NCBI GenBank assembly: GCA_018222965.1
Contig: JAAEZH010000018.1
Location: 35,870-99,869, forward strand
Length of the DNA stretch: 64,000 nucleotides
Source: Bacteroidota bacterium
GTDB taxonomy: Bacteria; Bacteroidota; Bacteroidia; Chitinophagales; Saprospiraceae
Direction: 5' to 3'
In this document: in pieces, positions 55,400 to 62,594 of the stretch
How positions within the stretch are numbered: position 1 is the stretch's first letter
Layout: every line of letters begins with the position of its first letter
Program-made: the position numbers and the translations under genes
Notes under the pieces: model-generated
Seen by the model: the letters and a program-made list of their open reading frames with translations, nothing else
Database searches by the model: none
What the model was told of the DNA's origin: nothing

Positions 55400-55429
55400 C
55401 CTGCCGAAGCTTGACAAAGCACAGGCAGG
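55400..55429. repeat. 30 bp palindromic REP-like element, copy 2
   Basis: CCTGCC and GGCAGG enclose GAAGCTTGACAAAGCACA. It aligns over its full length with copy 1 at 26695-26724, with paired substitutions in the stem. It lies in a 475 bp gap (55054-55528) that carries only repeats and no supported gene. Confidence 0.65.
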
Positions 55430-55478
55430 AGAAATGTTAACTTTTGAGCGAGGAATGATGATTGGTTTCCGTATCCTG

Positions 55479-55528
55479 CGTTACACGTTACACGTTACAC
55501 GTTACACGTATAAAACGTATAAAACGAA
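55479..55528. repeat. CGTTACA heptamer array and ACGTATAAAACG repeats
   Basis: Four perfect copies of CGTTACA (55479-55506) run into two overlapping copies of ACGTATAAAACG (55506-55526), ending at the stop codon of the minus-strand dehydrogenase gene. The second word recurs at 28244, also just 3' of a minus-strand gene. Confidence 0.7.
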
Positions 55529-56728
55529 TCAAAAAGATATATAATTCTTCAAATAACCAAAATGCGGACCGAGTGCTCCATTTTGTGCGACGGTGGCACG
55601 TGTGAGGATGTCGCTTTCTTCTTTTTGCAGTTCGGGCAGGATGGATTCCAGAAACTGTTTTCCGAAAGATTCGGAGGCATCGCGGGGTAATTCGTTGGGG
55701 AGATTGTCGATGGTCATCATGTCTACACCATCGGGGCTGAAAGCCGGAATCTCCTCCCGGGTATTCGGCGAAAAGCCAAAAACCGGATCGGCGATGGTGC
55801 TGGCTTTTATGGTAGAGGGAATGGATGAAACGGGTGCGATATCGCAAGTTACGTCGGCAATGACCTGTAGGTTGAAATTGGAAGAAGCCATTTCTTCGAG
55901 CGTGAAGAAAGCGGGCGCATTGTTGTCCCAGTAGATGCCATTGATGAAAATGTCGGCTGATTTGGCGTAGGGAGCGAAAATACTTTTGAAGGCTTCCGGA
56001 TGTTGATAGAAGTCTTTCTTTTTAAAAGGGGTGCCGTCTTTGCGAGCTGCATAATCGCTGCATTGCAATTGCGTGAAAACGGGCTCTTCGAAACCATTGG
56101 ATAGGAAGTCGTTGGAAGATACTTCTTTGATTCCCATATCGCGGAGAACCTCGGCAGCTCCTTGTCCGACGCGGCCGGTGCCGGTTAAAACAATTCTTAG
56201 TGGCGGCCATTCCATTTCCTGGTAGAGGACTTTTGCTTCGGCATAGTCGTAGCAGTCTTTCATGCGTTTTAGTTCGAATTTGCCGGTGCGTTTTCCATAG
56301 GTCCAGAGAGCGTTGTGTGCCCCAACCATGCCGGCAAAGCGACCGAAGGCGATGAGGCGTTTGCCTTTTTCATTGGTCAGCACCTCGTAGTCGATGAGGC
56401 GGATATTTTTTTCGAGGATTGCCAGGAGCAGGTCGCGGTTGTAGGCTTGTTCTTTGATGGTATGGGAAAAGAAGAAGTAGGTTTTGTTTGGGAGGAGTGT
56501 CTCGATTTCCACTTCTTTTACGCCCAGGAGGATATCGCAATCGGAAAGATCTTCTTGAAGCTGGAGACCTTTTTTCTCATAGTCGGTATCTTCAAAGCAG
56601 CGACTGGGGGAGGGGGCGACGACCAGTTCGATATTGGGAAACTGATTGATGATAGCCGCTTGTGCGGGAATGAGTGGAACGCGGCTGTCTGGCGGGCTTT
56701 TGGTTTCTTTGATCAATCCGATCTTCAT
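55529..56728 (-). CDS. Saccharopine/alanine dehydrogenase-like NAD(P) oxidoreductase
   Basis: A 399-residue protein of the AlaDH/PNT-like superfamily, closest in layout to the lysine-ketoglutarate reductase/saccharopine dehydrogenase (LOR/SDH) half. The N-terminus MKIGLIKETKSPPDSRVPL is the family signature (R and K near the substrate). DILLGVKEVEIETLLPNKTYFFFSHT and YGKRTG follow. The Rossmann loop is IVLTGTGRVGQGAAEVL. The C-terminal part, with DVTCDIAPVSSIPST, closes the fold. The substrate is probably an amino acid of the lysine/saccharopine type but is not proven. A TATATTTG element (reverse complement at 56748-56755) precedes it. Confidence 0.78.
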   Translation of the reverse strand: MKIGLIKETKSPPDSRVPLIPAQAAIINQFPNIELVVAPSPSRCFEDTDYEKKGLQLQEDLSDCDILLGVKEVEIETLLPNKTYFFFSHTIKEQAYNRDLLLAILEKNIRLIDYEVLTNEKGKRLIAFGRFAGMVGAHNALWTYGKRTGKFELKRMKDCYDYAEAKVLYQEMEWPPLRIVLTGTGRVGQGAAEVLRDMGIKEVSSNDFLSNGFEEPVFTQLQCSDYAARKDGTPFKKKDFYQHPEAFKSIFAPYAKSADIFINGIYWDNNAPAFFTLEEMASSNFNLQVIADVTCDIAPVSSIPSTIKASTIADPVFGFSPNTREEIPAFSPDGVDMMTIDNLPNELPRDASESFGKQFLESILPELQKEESDILTRATVAQNGALGPHFGYLKNYISF

Positions 56729-56747
56729 GGTCAGGAATTTTGTGCGG

Positions 56748-56755
56748 CAAATATA
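56748..56755 (-). promoter_or_regulatory. Bacteroidetes -7 element TATATTTG of the dehydrogenase gene
   Basis: CAAATATA on the plus strand reads TATATTTG on the minus strand, about 20 bp before the ATG at 56728. Confidence 0.5.
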
Positions 56756-56833
56756 GGAAACGGGAGGGAGAATCGTTAACCGATGATCGTTGAAGGTTTA
56801 TTGATCCACATGCAATCCTTCGGAACTTTTATC

Positions 56834-56841
56834 TACCTTTG
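56834..56841 (+). promoter_or_regulatory. Putative -7 element TACCTTTG of ssrA
   Basis: It matches TAnnTTTG. Transcription would start near 56847, giving a precursor with about 60 nt of 5' leader before mature tmRNA. Confidence 0.45.
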
Positions 56842-56906
56842 GGCGTTTAGGATATTGAATACAGCGAGTAATAGAATTACGAACTGTATAATGTTATTTG
56901 ACAACT

Positions 56907-57281
56907 GGGGACGTATTGGAATCGACAGGGAAGATTATTTATACGTAAGCATGTCGGAGTATGTTGCTCATCTCCGTTAACAACTGGCAATAACCACTTT
57001 TACATGGCACAGGTAACTATGCCATGGCTGCCTAAGACTAGGTCTTAGAAAGCCTTTGGGCCCCACGTTTGACGCCTGATACACAGCGTGCCGCCCATCA
57101 ACCACCCTTCAGGCTAGTCTGTTATCCCGCTCTGAATAACGGATAAAATTTAAGGAGCTAAGGTGTTTGTCTAAGTTTGTTTTAATACTTTTCAAACACT
57201 CGAAAATTTAAATTAAAACTAAGCATGTAGAAGGCGTATGGATGCTTTGTCTGGACGCGAGTTCGACTCTCGCCGTCTCCA
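56907..57281 (+). ncRNA. ssrA: tmRNA (ssrA), tag peptide GTGNYAMAA
   Basis: One-piece tmRNA of about 375 nt. The 5' end GGGGACG pairs with CGTCTCC at the 3' end to form the acceptor stem. TTGGAATCGACAGGG is the conserved 5' tRNA-like segment, and GCGAGTTCGACTCTCGC is the T arm. CCA is not encoded; the sequence after the discriminator A is CAA. The tag frame reads GGC ACA GGT AAC TAT GCC ATG GCT GCC TAA (57006-57035), giving GTGNYAMAA, which fits the Bacteroidetes pattern GxxNYALAA with Met for Leu. It rescues stalled ribosomes. Its 3' end serves as an integration site here: the last 14 nt plus CAAC recur at 59792. Confidence 0.95.
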
Positions 57282-57309
57282 CAACCTAAATCAACAACCC
57301 CTTGCAGGT
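57268..57309. repeat. attL-like repeat at the tmRNA 3' end
   Basis: TCTCGCCGTCTCCACAAC (57268-57285), then an 10-nt spacer, then AACCCCTTGCAGGT (57296-57309). Both blocks recur in the same order at 59792-59832. The first block includes the acceptor-stem end of tmRNA. Confidence 0.85.
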
Positions 57310-57336
57310 CTTGACTTGTGAGGGGTTTTGTATTTT
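57296..57336 (+). terminator. Terminator of ssrA
   Basis: AACCCCT pairs with AGGGGTT at 57321-57327, followed by TTGTATTTTT. The left half is part of the duplicated att block; the right half is absent from the downstream copy. Confidence 0.6.
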
Positions 57337-57432
57337 TGGGGGGTAGGGAATTAGTAAGTCCTTCAGGAATGGATAAGGGGCCACCATCTACTCTTTTCTG
57401 TTTTTTCTATTTATATTACATTTACATTCTGA

Positions 57433-57591
57433 GAGATCGATGATCATGAAATACCGGAGCAGCCACTCGACGGATCCGCCGAGTGGCCTGAGACCGGTAG
57501 TCCTGCAGCAGGACTGTACTATTTTCCTGACCTGGTGAAGTATGTCCAGGAGTTGGGGGAGAAGGTGCGGCGGCTGGAGGAACGGGATTAG
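57433..57591 (+). pseudogene. GC-rich C-terminal coding remnant
   Basis: After a TGA at 57430-57432 the frame stays open for 52 codons to TAG 57589-57591 but has no ATG or credible start. The translation ends GLYYFPDLVKYVQELGEKVR followed by RLEERD, a coiled-coil tail of the kind seen at the C-terminus of larger surface or fibre-like proteins. It is much more GC-rich than the next genes. It is probably the 3' fragment of a gene truncated when the island formed. The rest of 57337-57624 shows nothing else. Confidence 0.4.
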
Positions 57592-57624
57592 TGATAACTT
57601 TAATTACACCCAAATATTAATCAA

Positions 57625-58704
57625 ATGATCAACTTTGCCCACTCTGAATTTAATCGGATTATTATTCATAGTATTTTAAAGAAAGAAAAGGATGAGGAAC
57701 ATTCTAGAGTTGTTTTGGACAACAATTTAGTTATTGCTGATGATGAAGTACATAGGACTATTAAGGAGAGAATTAATAAAGCTTGTGGAAAAAGGTCTAA
57801 ATCCTTTAAACTTCAGATTGAACAATCGGGAGAGAATTCTTTTTTCAATTTGGCCAGCAGCTTATTTGAATCAGATGATAATCATTTTGTTGAGTTGAGT
57901 CAATCTATTGCTTCAAAATTAGCTGTATCACAAACTAGGTCTAATATTCCAGGGGGGTATTTAATTGTTATTGAAGGCATATCCATGGATGAGGATAGAT
58001 TTGTCCTAGTAATTAAAGCTGAACTGCATAATGCATTTTCTACATCAATAGATGAGGTGACAGGACGAAAGCAAATAGAGCTTCTTAGGGAGATATTTCT
58101 TTCACCATCAGAGAAGTTTTTCAAAATTGGGTTGTTAAATGAAGGGGGAATCGAAGAGGAGTATCCCAATGATAGATATGAAGCTTTAATTTATGATGAA
58201 CAATTTAACTCAAGTAGCGCTCGTCAACCTGCAGATTATTTTTACAGAGAATTTCTAGGTTTTACACTTGATCGAAATGATAAAATTCTTACAAAGGGAT
58301 TTTTTAATGAAACAAGTGATTTGATTAGAAATAGTGATGCTGATCCTTCAGATAAAAAGGATTGCTTAGATGCGCTTAGATCTGTGTATAACGATCAACA
58401 AGAGATTGTTGATCCAGTTGATTTTGGCGGACGGTTTTTACCCGAAAACCTTAGAGATACCTATGAGGAGAATATACTAATCCAGCCAAAATACCAAAGA
58501 CAATTTGGTAAGGATAAGTCATTGCTTGGAAGGACATTAGCAAATAAGAAACTTACTTTTAGGGGTAAAATTACGGTTCAGGCTCCGGCAGAAACTTTTG
58601 ATGAAAATATTAAAATCATAAGAAATGAAGCCGAAGCCCGAGCTGAATTAGATAATCCTCAGAAAACTGTATTGAGTATATCCGGCCATCCTTATGAAGA
58701 ATAA
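57625..58704 (+). CDS. NdpA/YejK-like nucleoid-associated protein (NA37 family)
   Basis: A 359-residue protein that I place in the 37-kDa nucleoid-associated protein family (PF04245; E. coli YejK). The N-terminus IIIHSILKK matches the family opening. The centre has GGYLIVIEG...VLVIKAEL in the position of the YejK strand pair. ADYFYREFLGF aligns with the YejK segment ADFFMDFLG, and a helical stretch ending in VYNDQQEIVDPV follows. Family members bind DNA or the nucleoid. The gene is AT-rich and overlaps the RelA/SpoT gene by 11 bp, so the two are co-translated. In this setting it may sense DNA or neutralise the partner enzyme; that is inference. Confidence 0.65.
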   Translation: MINFAHSEFNRIIIHSILKKEKDEEHSRVVLDNNLVIADDEVHRTIKERINKACGKRSKSFKLQIEQSGENSFFNLASSLFESDDNHFVELSQSIASKLAVSQTRSNIPGGYLIVIEGISMDEDRFVLVIKAELHNAFSTSIDEVTGRKQIELLREIFLSPSEKFFKIGLLNEGGIEEEYPNDRYEALIYDEQFNSSSARQPADYFYREFLGFTLDRNDKILTKGFFNETSDLIRNSDADPSDKKDCLDALRSVYNDQQEIVDPVDFGGRFLPENLRDTYEENILIQPKYQRQFGKDKSLLGRTLANKKLTFRGKITVQAPAETFDENIKIIRNEAEARAELDNPQKTVLSISGHPYEE

Positions 58705-59707
58705 AACCTATCTTGAAAAGGAGGAGAATTTATTAAAAGAGTATAATCAGCTTAAGCCTGGATTGATTGAGTGGGGTAAATTCCTGATAAATCATATCCC
58801 AAAGTATTTAGAGGAGTTGGGGTATGATGTTAAAAGAATTCAGATAGGCCCGATCATGAGGGTTAAACCAAATAAGTCTGTTATCTCGAATGCATTCTAT
58901 AGGGGGACAATACAATCATCTAAACCTCTAATGCGGATAGAAGATAAAGTTGGAATAAGGATTGTTGTTCCTTCTACAAAAGATGTAGTTCTGATAAAGG
59001 AGAAACTTTGTCATTTTAACAAGCAGGTATATGATATTAGAATAAGTAGGAGGCTAGATAAACATTTAAAAACCCCTAAAGTATTTGATTATCGGTCTCT
59101 ACATATGAACCTAACGCCCTCCAAAAATTTTGATTCATTTGAAAAGGTCGATCTGGGGAAGAGAAAATACTATACCTGTGAACTTCAGGTTAGAACATTG
59201 CTGCAGCATGCCTTTGCTGAAATAGCACATGATACAATTTATAAAGGTCCCTATGGGGCAGATGGAAGTTTGGTAAGGTTATTAAGTCGAGGTAATGCTT
59301 TAATGGAAGTAACTGATGAGCATTTTGATAATGCTTATGATATTATGGAGAATGAAGAAACATTGGAATTAAGTTTTACGAAGAGCCTAATTAGCATTGC
59401 TAATGATAAGCTTGATGATGCTAAATTCTCTGAATTTGAAGTGGATTCTACACTAACAAGTATGATATACCAAGATTTAGGGCTAGATGAGGATATTTCA
59501 AAAGTTGAAAAAACCTTGGTTATGGAGAAAAAGTTAATTGAAAAAACCCTAAATAAGTTTAAGGCATACCTTAGGTATCAACCAGTAATCATTTATATCA
59601 TTCACTTACTGATTACCAAGACTGACAAAGTTATTAGGTCATGGACTCTTGATGATGAAATATTAAATGAATTGACTTTTTATCTAGGGATATCGGATAG
59701 AAAGTAA
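58694..59707 (+). CDS. RelA/SpoT-type nucleotidyltransferase (candidate toxSAS toxin)
   Basis: A 337-residue protein with a RelA/SpoT synthetase domain (PF04607) at about residue 45-185 and no HD hydrolase, TGS or ACT domain. The donor-phosphate motif is RVKPNKS (R56, K58, S62); the Lys usual a few residues later is N66. The metal Asp is D84 in RIEDKVGIRIV, the base-stacking motif is YRSLH (133-137), and E163 lies in YTCELQVRTLLQHAF, followed by AEIAHD. A helical C-terminal region of about 150 residues is of unknown type. Such enzymes make (p)ppGpp or (p)ppApp, or pyrophosphorylate tRNA CCA ends (toxSAS toxins). Its position after an overlapping partner gene is typical of a toxin. Confidence 0.85.
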   Translation: MKNKTYLEKEENLLKEYNQLKPGLIEWGKFLINHIPKYLEELGYDVKRIQIGPIMRVKPNKSVISNAFYRGTIQSSKPLMRIEDKVGIRIVVPSTKDVVLIKEKLCHFNKQVYDIRISRRLDKHLKTPKVFDYRSLHMNLTPSKNFDSFEKVDLGKRKYYTCELQVRTLLQHAFAEIAHDTIYKGPYGADGSLVRLLSRGNALMEVTDEHFDNAYDIMENEETLELSFTKSLISIANDKLDDAKFSEFEVDSTLTSMIYQDLGLDEDISKVEKTLVMEKKLIEKTLNKFKAYLRYQPVIIYIIHLLITKTDKVIRSWTLDDEILNELTFYLGISDRK

Positions 59708-59791
59708 ATCAATAGGCATTTGAGTTGTCTATGGACAATTGGATTTATCATAAGTATTTGATTATCAATTTATTACCTATTTTCTATAAAG

Positions 59792-59832
59792 TCTCGCCGT
59801 CTCCACAACTTAAGAAAGAACCCCTTGCAGGT
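59792..59832. repeat. attR-like copy of the tmRNA 3' end
   Basis: TCTCGCCGTCTCCACAAC (59792-59809) and AACCCCTTGCAGGT (59819-59832) repeat exactly the two blocks at 57268 and 57296, separated by a diverged 9-10 nt spacer. No tmRNA body precedes this copy, so it is a displaced 3' fragment. Confidence 0.85.
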
Positions 59833-60218
59833 AATGACTTATTAGTTTTTTTGGCGGGGGGGAACAATGGAGGGGATGTTTTGTGGCATAATAGAAGCTC
59901 TTTGGATGCTATCGCGGACTATTACCTATGATATATGTTTTACTGGAATCGTGATTAACCCATGTTCATGGTCAAACTCCTTGCAAACCAATACATTTAA
60001 ATTTATTGCAATTAGAAATTGGATTGGCCCTTTACTTTTTTATGCGAAAAATTTATCGAAGGATTAAAATTAATAACAAAGCCAATAGAGTCATTAGTTG
60101 GTTTAAATCTTCTTGGCCTGATGGATGGGATTTCATTAAGGTCTATCCTTGATCAGATTAGAATTTTACTATTATGGAATTCCATTTTTTATATTTTAGG
60201 AAAAAAGAACTTTTTCAA
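59833..60218. other. AT-rich region downstream of the island, no supported gene
   Basis: Several short open frames of 60-80 codons overlap each other here without recognisable features. Strings such as GGCGGGGGGG at 59853 stand out as low complexity. Possible decayed DNA at an integration boundary. Confidence 0.45.
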
Positions 60219-60788
60219 ATGGTTAAATATTCCGTTAGACTTTGGTTAGTGTTATGTTTTATGGTTATGGTCACTTCTGTTTTCTCCCAAGATTATAAGT
60301 CTTACGTTGAAGCTGGGATTATTTTCTCAATACTAGCTTATCAGAATGACCTTTCAGGTATTGATAATGTAGCATCTGATATTGATCTTTCTTTAGAGTA
60401 TCAGAAAGCTAAATTAGTTGCATTGCCTACTTCACCAGATGATTCGCCACTTAATATTATTGTATTTGAAATGGATGATGATTTTGGCGAAGCGATATTA
60501 TCATTCGGGTCTCCTAAAACAGTATTAGGTGTAAAGTCTTTTATGGATTCTTTTCCGGATTTTTTTGCCGAAATCGAAAAGCTGGCATTTATTGAACTTG
60601 GGATTCCTGAAGATACTAATAATGCTTATATTCTTCAATATTTGCAGGGTTCTGAATTATATGCAGTTTGCGTTGTTTTAATAGATTTAAATGCTGGAAA
60701 AATTATTTTTTCAACATACTCAATTGATGAAAGAATCAAACTTATTAATGCAACTAAGTTTATTTTTAGAGAATACTTAAAAGAATAG
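60219..60788 (+). CDS. Secreted hypothetical protein
   Basis: A 189-residue protein from the ATG at 60219, which gives a signal peptide (MVKYSVRLWLVLCFMVMVTS followed by VFSQ); the frame extends 45 bp further upstream without improving it. The mature domain is acidic with NIIVFEMDDDFGEAILSFG and ELYAVCVVLIDLNAGKIIFS. I do not recognise the family. The low GC matches the neighbouring island. Confidence 0.55.
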   Translation: MVKYSVRLWLVLCFMVMVTSVFSQDYKSYVEAGIIFSILAYQNDLSGIDNVASDIDLSLEYQKAKLVALPTSPDDSPLNIIVFEMDDDFGEAILSFGSPKTVLGVKSFMDSFPDFFAEIEKLAFIELGIPEDTNNAYILQYLQGSELYAVCVVLIDLNAGKIIFSTYSIDERIKLINATKFIFREYLKE

Positions 60789-60910
60789 TTCAAGGATCTT
60801 CTGTTTATCAATTTTACCTGAAAGTGATGTAGTTAAATATTTAAACAACAAATCCCATTTTATTGAAGATGTAATTTTCAATATATGGTAGTATTTTTTT
60901 AAGCGAAATT

Positions 60911-60940
60911 GTATTGGGAGTATTGGGAGTATTGGGTTTG
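60911..60940. repeat. ATTGGGAGT tandem repeat
   Basis: The nonamer ATTGGGAGT is present about three times, the last copy degraded, in the 273 bp non-coding gap before the next small gene. No other feature was seen in that gap. Confidence 0.55.
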
Positions 60941-61061
60941 TCCAAGAGGAGAGTTGGTGGGGTTTTGTGTATTGGTAGGTAGATGCAATATTGTATGTGG
61001 CGGGGTGTTGGCAGCAATATATAAATCAATAATCTGGGTCTATTAATCCTCAAAACTAATA

Positions 61062-61430
61062 ATGATGGACTTTCCAATGATGTGTGAAAATTTGGCAAGA
61101 AAAATTTTTCAATGTGGTAGGTATGACGACCCCTTAGGGAGACTTGCAAATACGGACAGCTGGGGAGGGTTATACTCCGAAGAGTTTTCAGAAAGGCATA
61201 GATGTAAAGCTTGGGCGGTGCTTTCTCGCCTCCAGAATGAATATCTTGATAGTAAAACAGGGCGCGAAGATCTTTTTGAAAAATCTAAAGAAATTGAAGA
61301 GAAAATTTTAGTGGCAAAAACAAACAAAGAAATCTTCGATTCAATGATTGGACTAAACGAGATAGTTGAAAAGTTAGACTTAAGAGAGTTTCCGCATATC
61401 GACTATAGGAATACAAACGACAAAAAATAA
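61062..61430 (+). CDS. Small hypothetical protein
   Basis: A 122-residue soluble protein with no signal peptide or membrane helix. The N-terminal third (CGRYDDPLGRLANTDSWGGLY) is Gly/Asp/aromatic-rich; the rest is charged and helical. Start choice is uncertain because ATG codons occur at residues 1, 2, 6 and 7. The family is unknown. It is AT-rich and lies among orphan genes downstream of the tmRNA island. Confidence 0.45.
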   Translation: MMDFPMMCENLARKIFQCGRYDDPLGRLANTDSWGGLYSEEFSERHRCKAWAVLSRLQNEYLDSKTGREDLFEKSKEIEEKILVAKTNKEIFDSMIGLNEIVEKLDLREFPHIDYRNTNDKK

Positions 61431-61537
61431 ATACTGCTGCCAATAAAATACATGTGTCCATGCCTACGCTTGGCTTCAACACAGTATATGTGCCAAACCT
61501 TATAGGCGAATCATTTATGCGACATAAATAATTAGTA

Positions 61538-62551
61538 ATGATCCCAAAAAAAGATTTAGAATACTTTTTAAGCATTGATTTAGATGCTCATTCTAGGCAG
61601 AGTGACCTCGGAGAAAAAAACTTCGATGCTGCCATAACCCCTTTAAAAGAGATTAAAGGATTCCTTGATGAAATGGTAAATATTGCTCTTGCATTAGATG
61701 ATTTACCCCAACAACTCTTAGAGGAGTTGGATGTGGAGATGGTGAAGTTTAATAAGGTGTTGGCGGATATCAAAAATTATGATTTAGATAGGGACAATAC
61801 AGGTTTTGGTAAAAGATCCGAAATTATTAAGAAGATTAACGAATGGCTGAGAAGCATATATAAATTTAAAAATTCACAAGGCCATTACGTAAACCTCCTA
61901 AATCTCTACAATACTTTTAAGAACCTTGCACAAGTAGATTTTGACTTAACCCAGAAAGAAGCACGACAGGTTCTGACCAAACTTAAAGAGCAGCGATCAG
62001 AATCGGCTAAAATTCTTAAAGAACAAAGAAATGCTGCTGCTGAACAAACCATTTCCGACTACTCAGTATTATTCGAAAAAGAAGCAAATAAACATTCATC
62101 TTTAAAACTATGGCCATTTCAAATTGGATTTGCACAATTATGGTTTTTGGGGGCTGTAGGTCTGCTTGTTCTATTTTTCGCTTACTTTAATGATTTGAAT
62201 TCTTTGATCCCAGTTGATTTTGGTGATTCTGCAGTAGAAGTGGTTGTAGGTAATCTAATTACTCGGTTACTTGTAATCTCATTAGCAATTTATGTTATTT
62301 CATTTTGCTTTAGGCAGTTCTCGATCAATTTACATTTATACACAGTAAATAAGCACAGACAAAACGTCCTTGAATCCTTTAGGTTATTTATAGAAACTAC
62401 TGGAAAGGAGGACCCAAGTATTAGAACAACATTGATGCTAGAAGTTGCAAAGGCTATTTATGAAATTGGTGCTACTGGATATCTTTCAGGGAAAAACCTT
62501 TCTGATAATAATCCTTCAATAATTGAATTAACTAAAGTAATTAAAGAATAA
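61538..62551 (+). CDS. Coiled-coil protein with two membrane helices
   Basis: A 337-residue protein of unknown family. Residues 1-190 are helical and charged, with a likely coiled coil around 136-175 (TKLKEQRSESAKILKEQRNA). Two membrane helices follow at about 199-218 and 240-258, with a short loop between them. The C-terminal 75 residues are soluble, so both ends should face the cytoplasm. Such a layout is seen in membrane-acting effectors, but nothing specific supports that here. Codon use is AT-rich like that of the island genes. Confidence 0.55.
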   Translation: MIPKKDLEYFLSIDLDAHSRQSDLGEKNFDAAITPLKEIKGFLDEMVNIALALDDLPQQLLEELDVEMVKFNKVLADIKNYDLDRDNTGFGKRSEIIKKINEWLRSIYKFKNSQGHYVNLLNLYNTFKNLAQVDFDLTQKEARQVLTKLKEQRSESAKILKEQRNAAAEQTISDYSVLFEKEANKHSSLKLWPFQIGFAQLWFLGAVGLLVLFFAYFNDLNSLIPVDFGDSAVEVVVGNLITRLLVISLAIYVISFCFRQFSINLHLYTVNKHRQNVLESFRLFIETTGKEDPSIRTTLMLEVAKAIYEIGATGYLSGKNLSDNNPSIIELTKVIKE

Positions 62552-62594
62552 TAACTGCCAACGACAACTGACCTTGGAGACTCCAATATCGCCT

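Larger units (their letters stand above)
57286..59809. mobile_element. Compact tmRNA-anchored genomic island (about 2.5 kb)
   Basis: The segment is bounded by direct repeats of the tmRNA 3' end (57268-57309 and 59792-59832), the arrangement left by site-specific integration into ssrA. Its two main genes are clearly more AT-rich than the dcw region. They encode an NdpA-like protein and a RelA/SpoT-type enzyme. No integrase, excisionase or transposase is present, so the element is either a degraded remnant, mobilised in trans, or part of a larger stacked island continuing past 59809. The boundaries are seen; mobility is inferred. Confidence 0.7.

Noticed and set aside
56997..57057. An alternative tmRNA tag frame reading through ...QVTMPWLPKTRS
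   Set aside because: It is too long and ends in RS. The frame ending NYAMAA followed by TAA fits known tags.
60019..60249. A 76-codon hydrophobic open frame before the secreted protein
   Set aside because: It overlaps other small frames, has no plausible start context, and lies in low-complexity AT-rich DNA.
61431..61537. The spacer between two orphan genes as an integron attC site
   Set aside because: Some inverted words and a TGCCAA start are present, but no R-box/L-box pair (RYYYAAC/GTTRRRY) can be aligned, and no integron integrase is seen.
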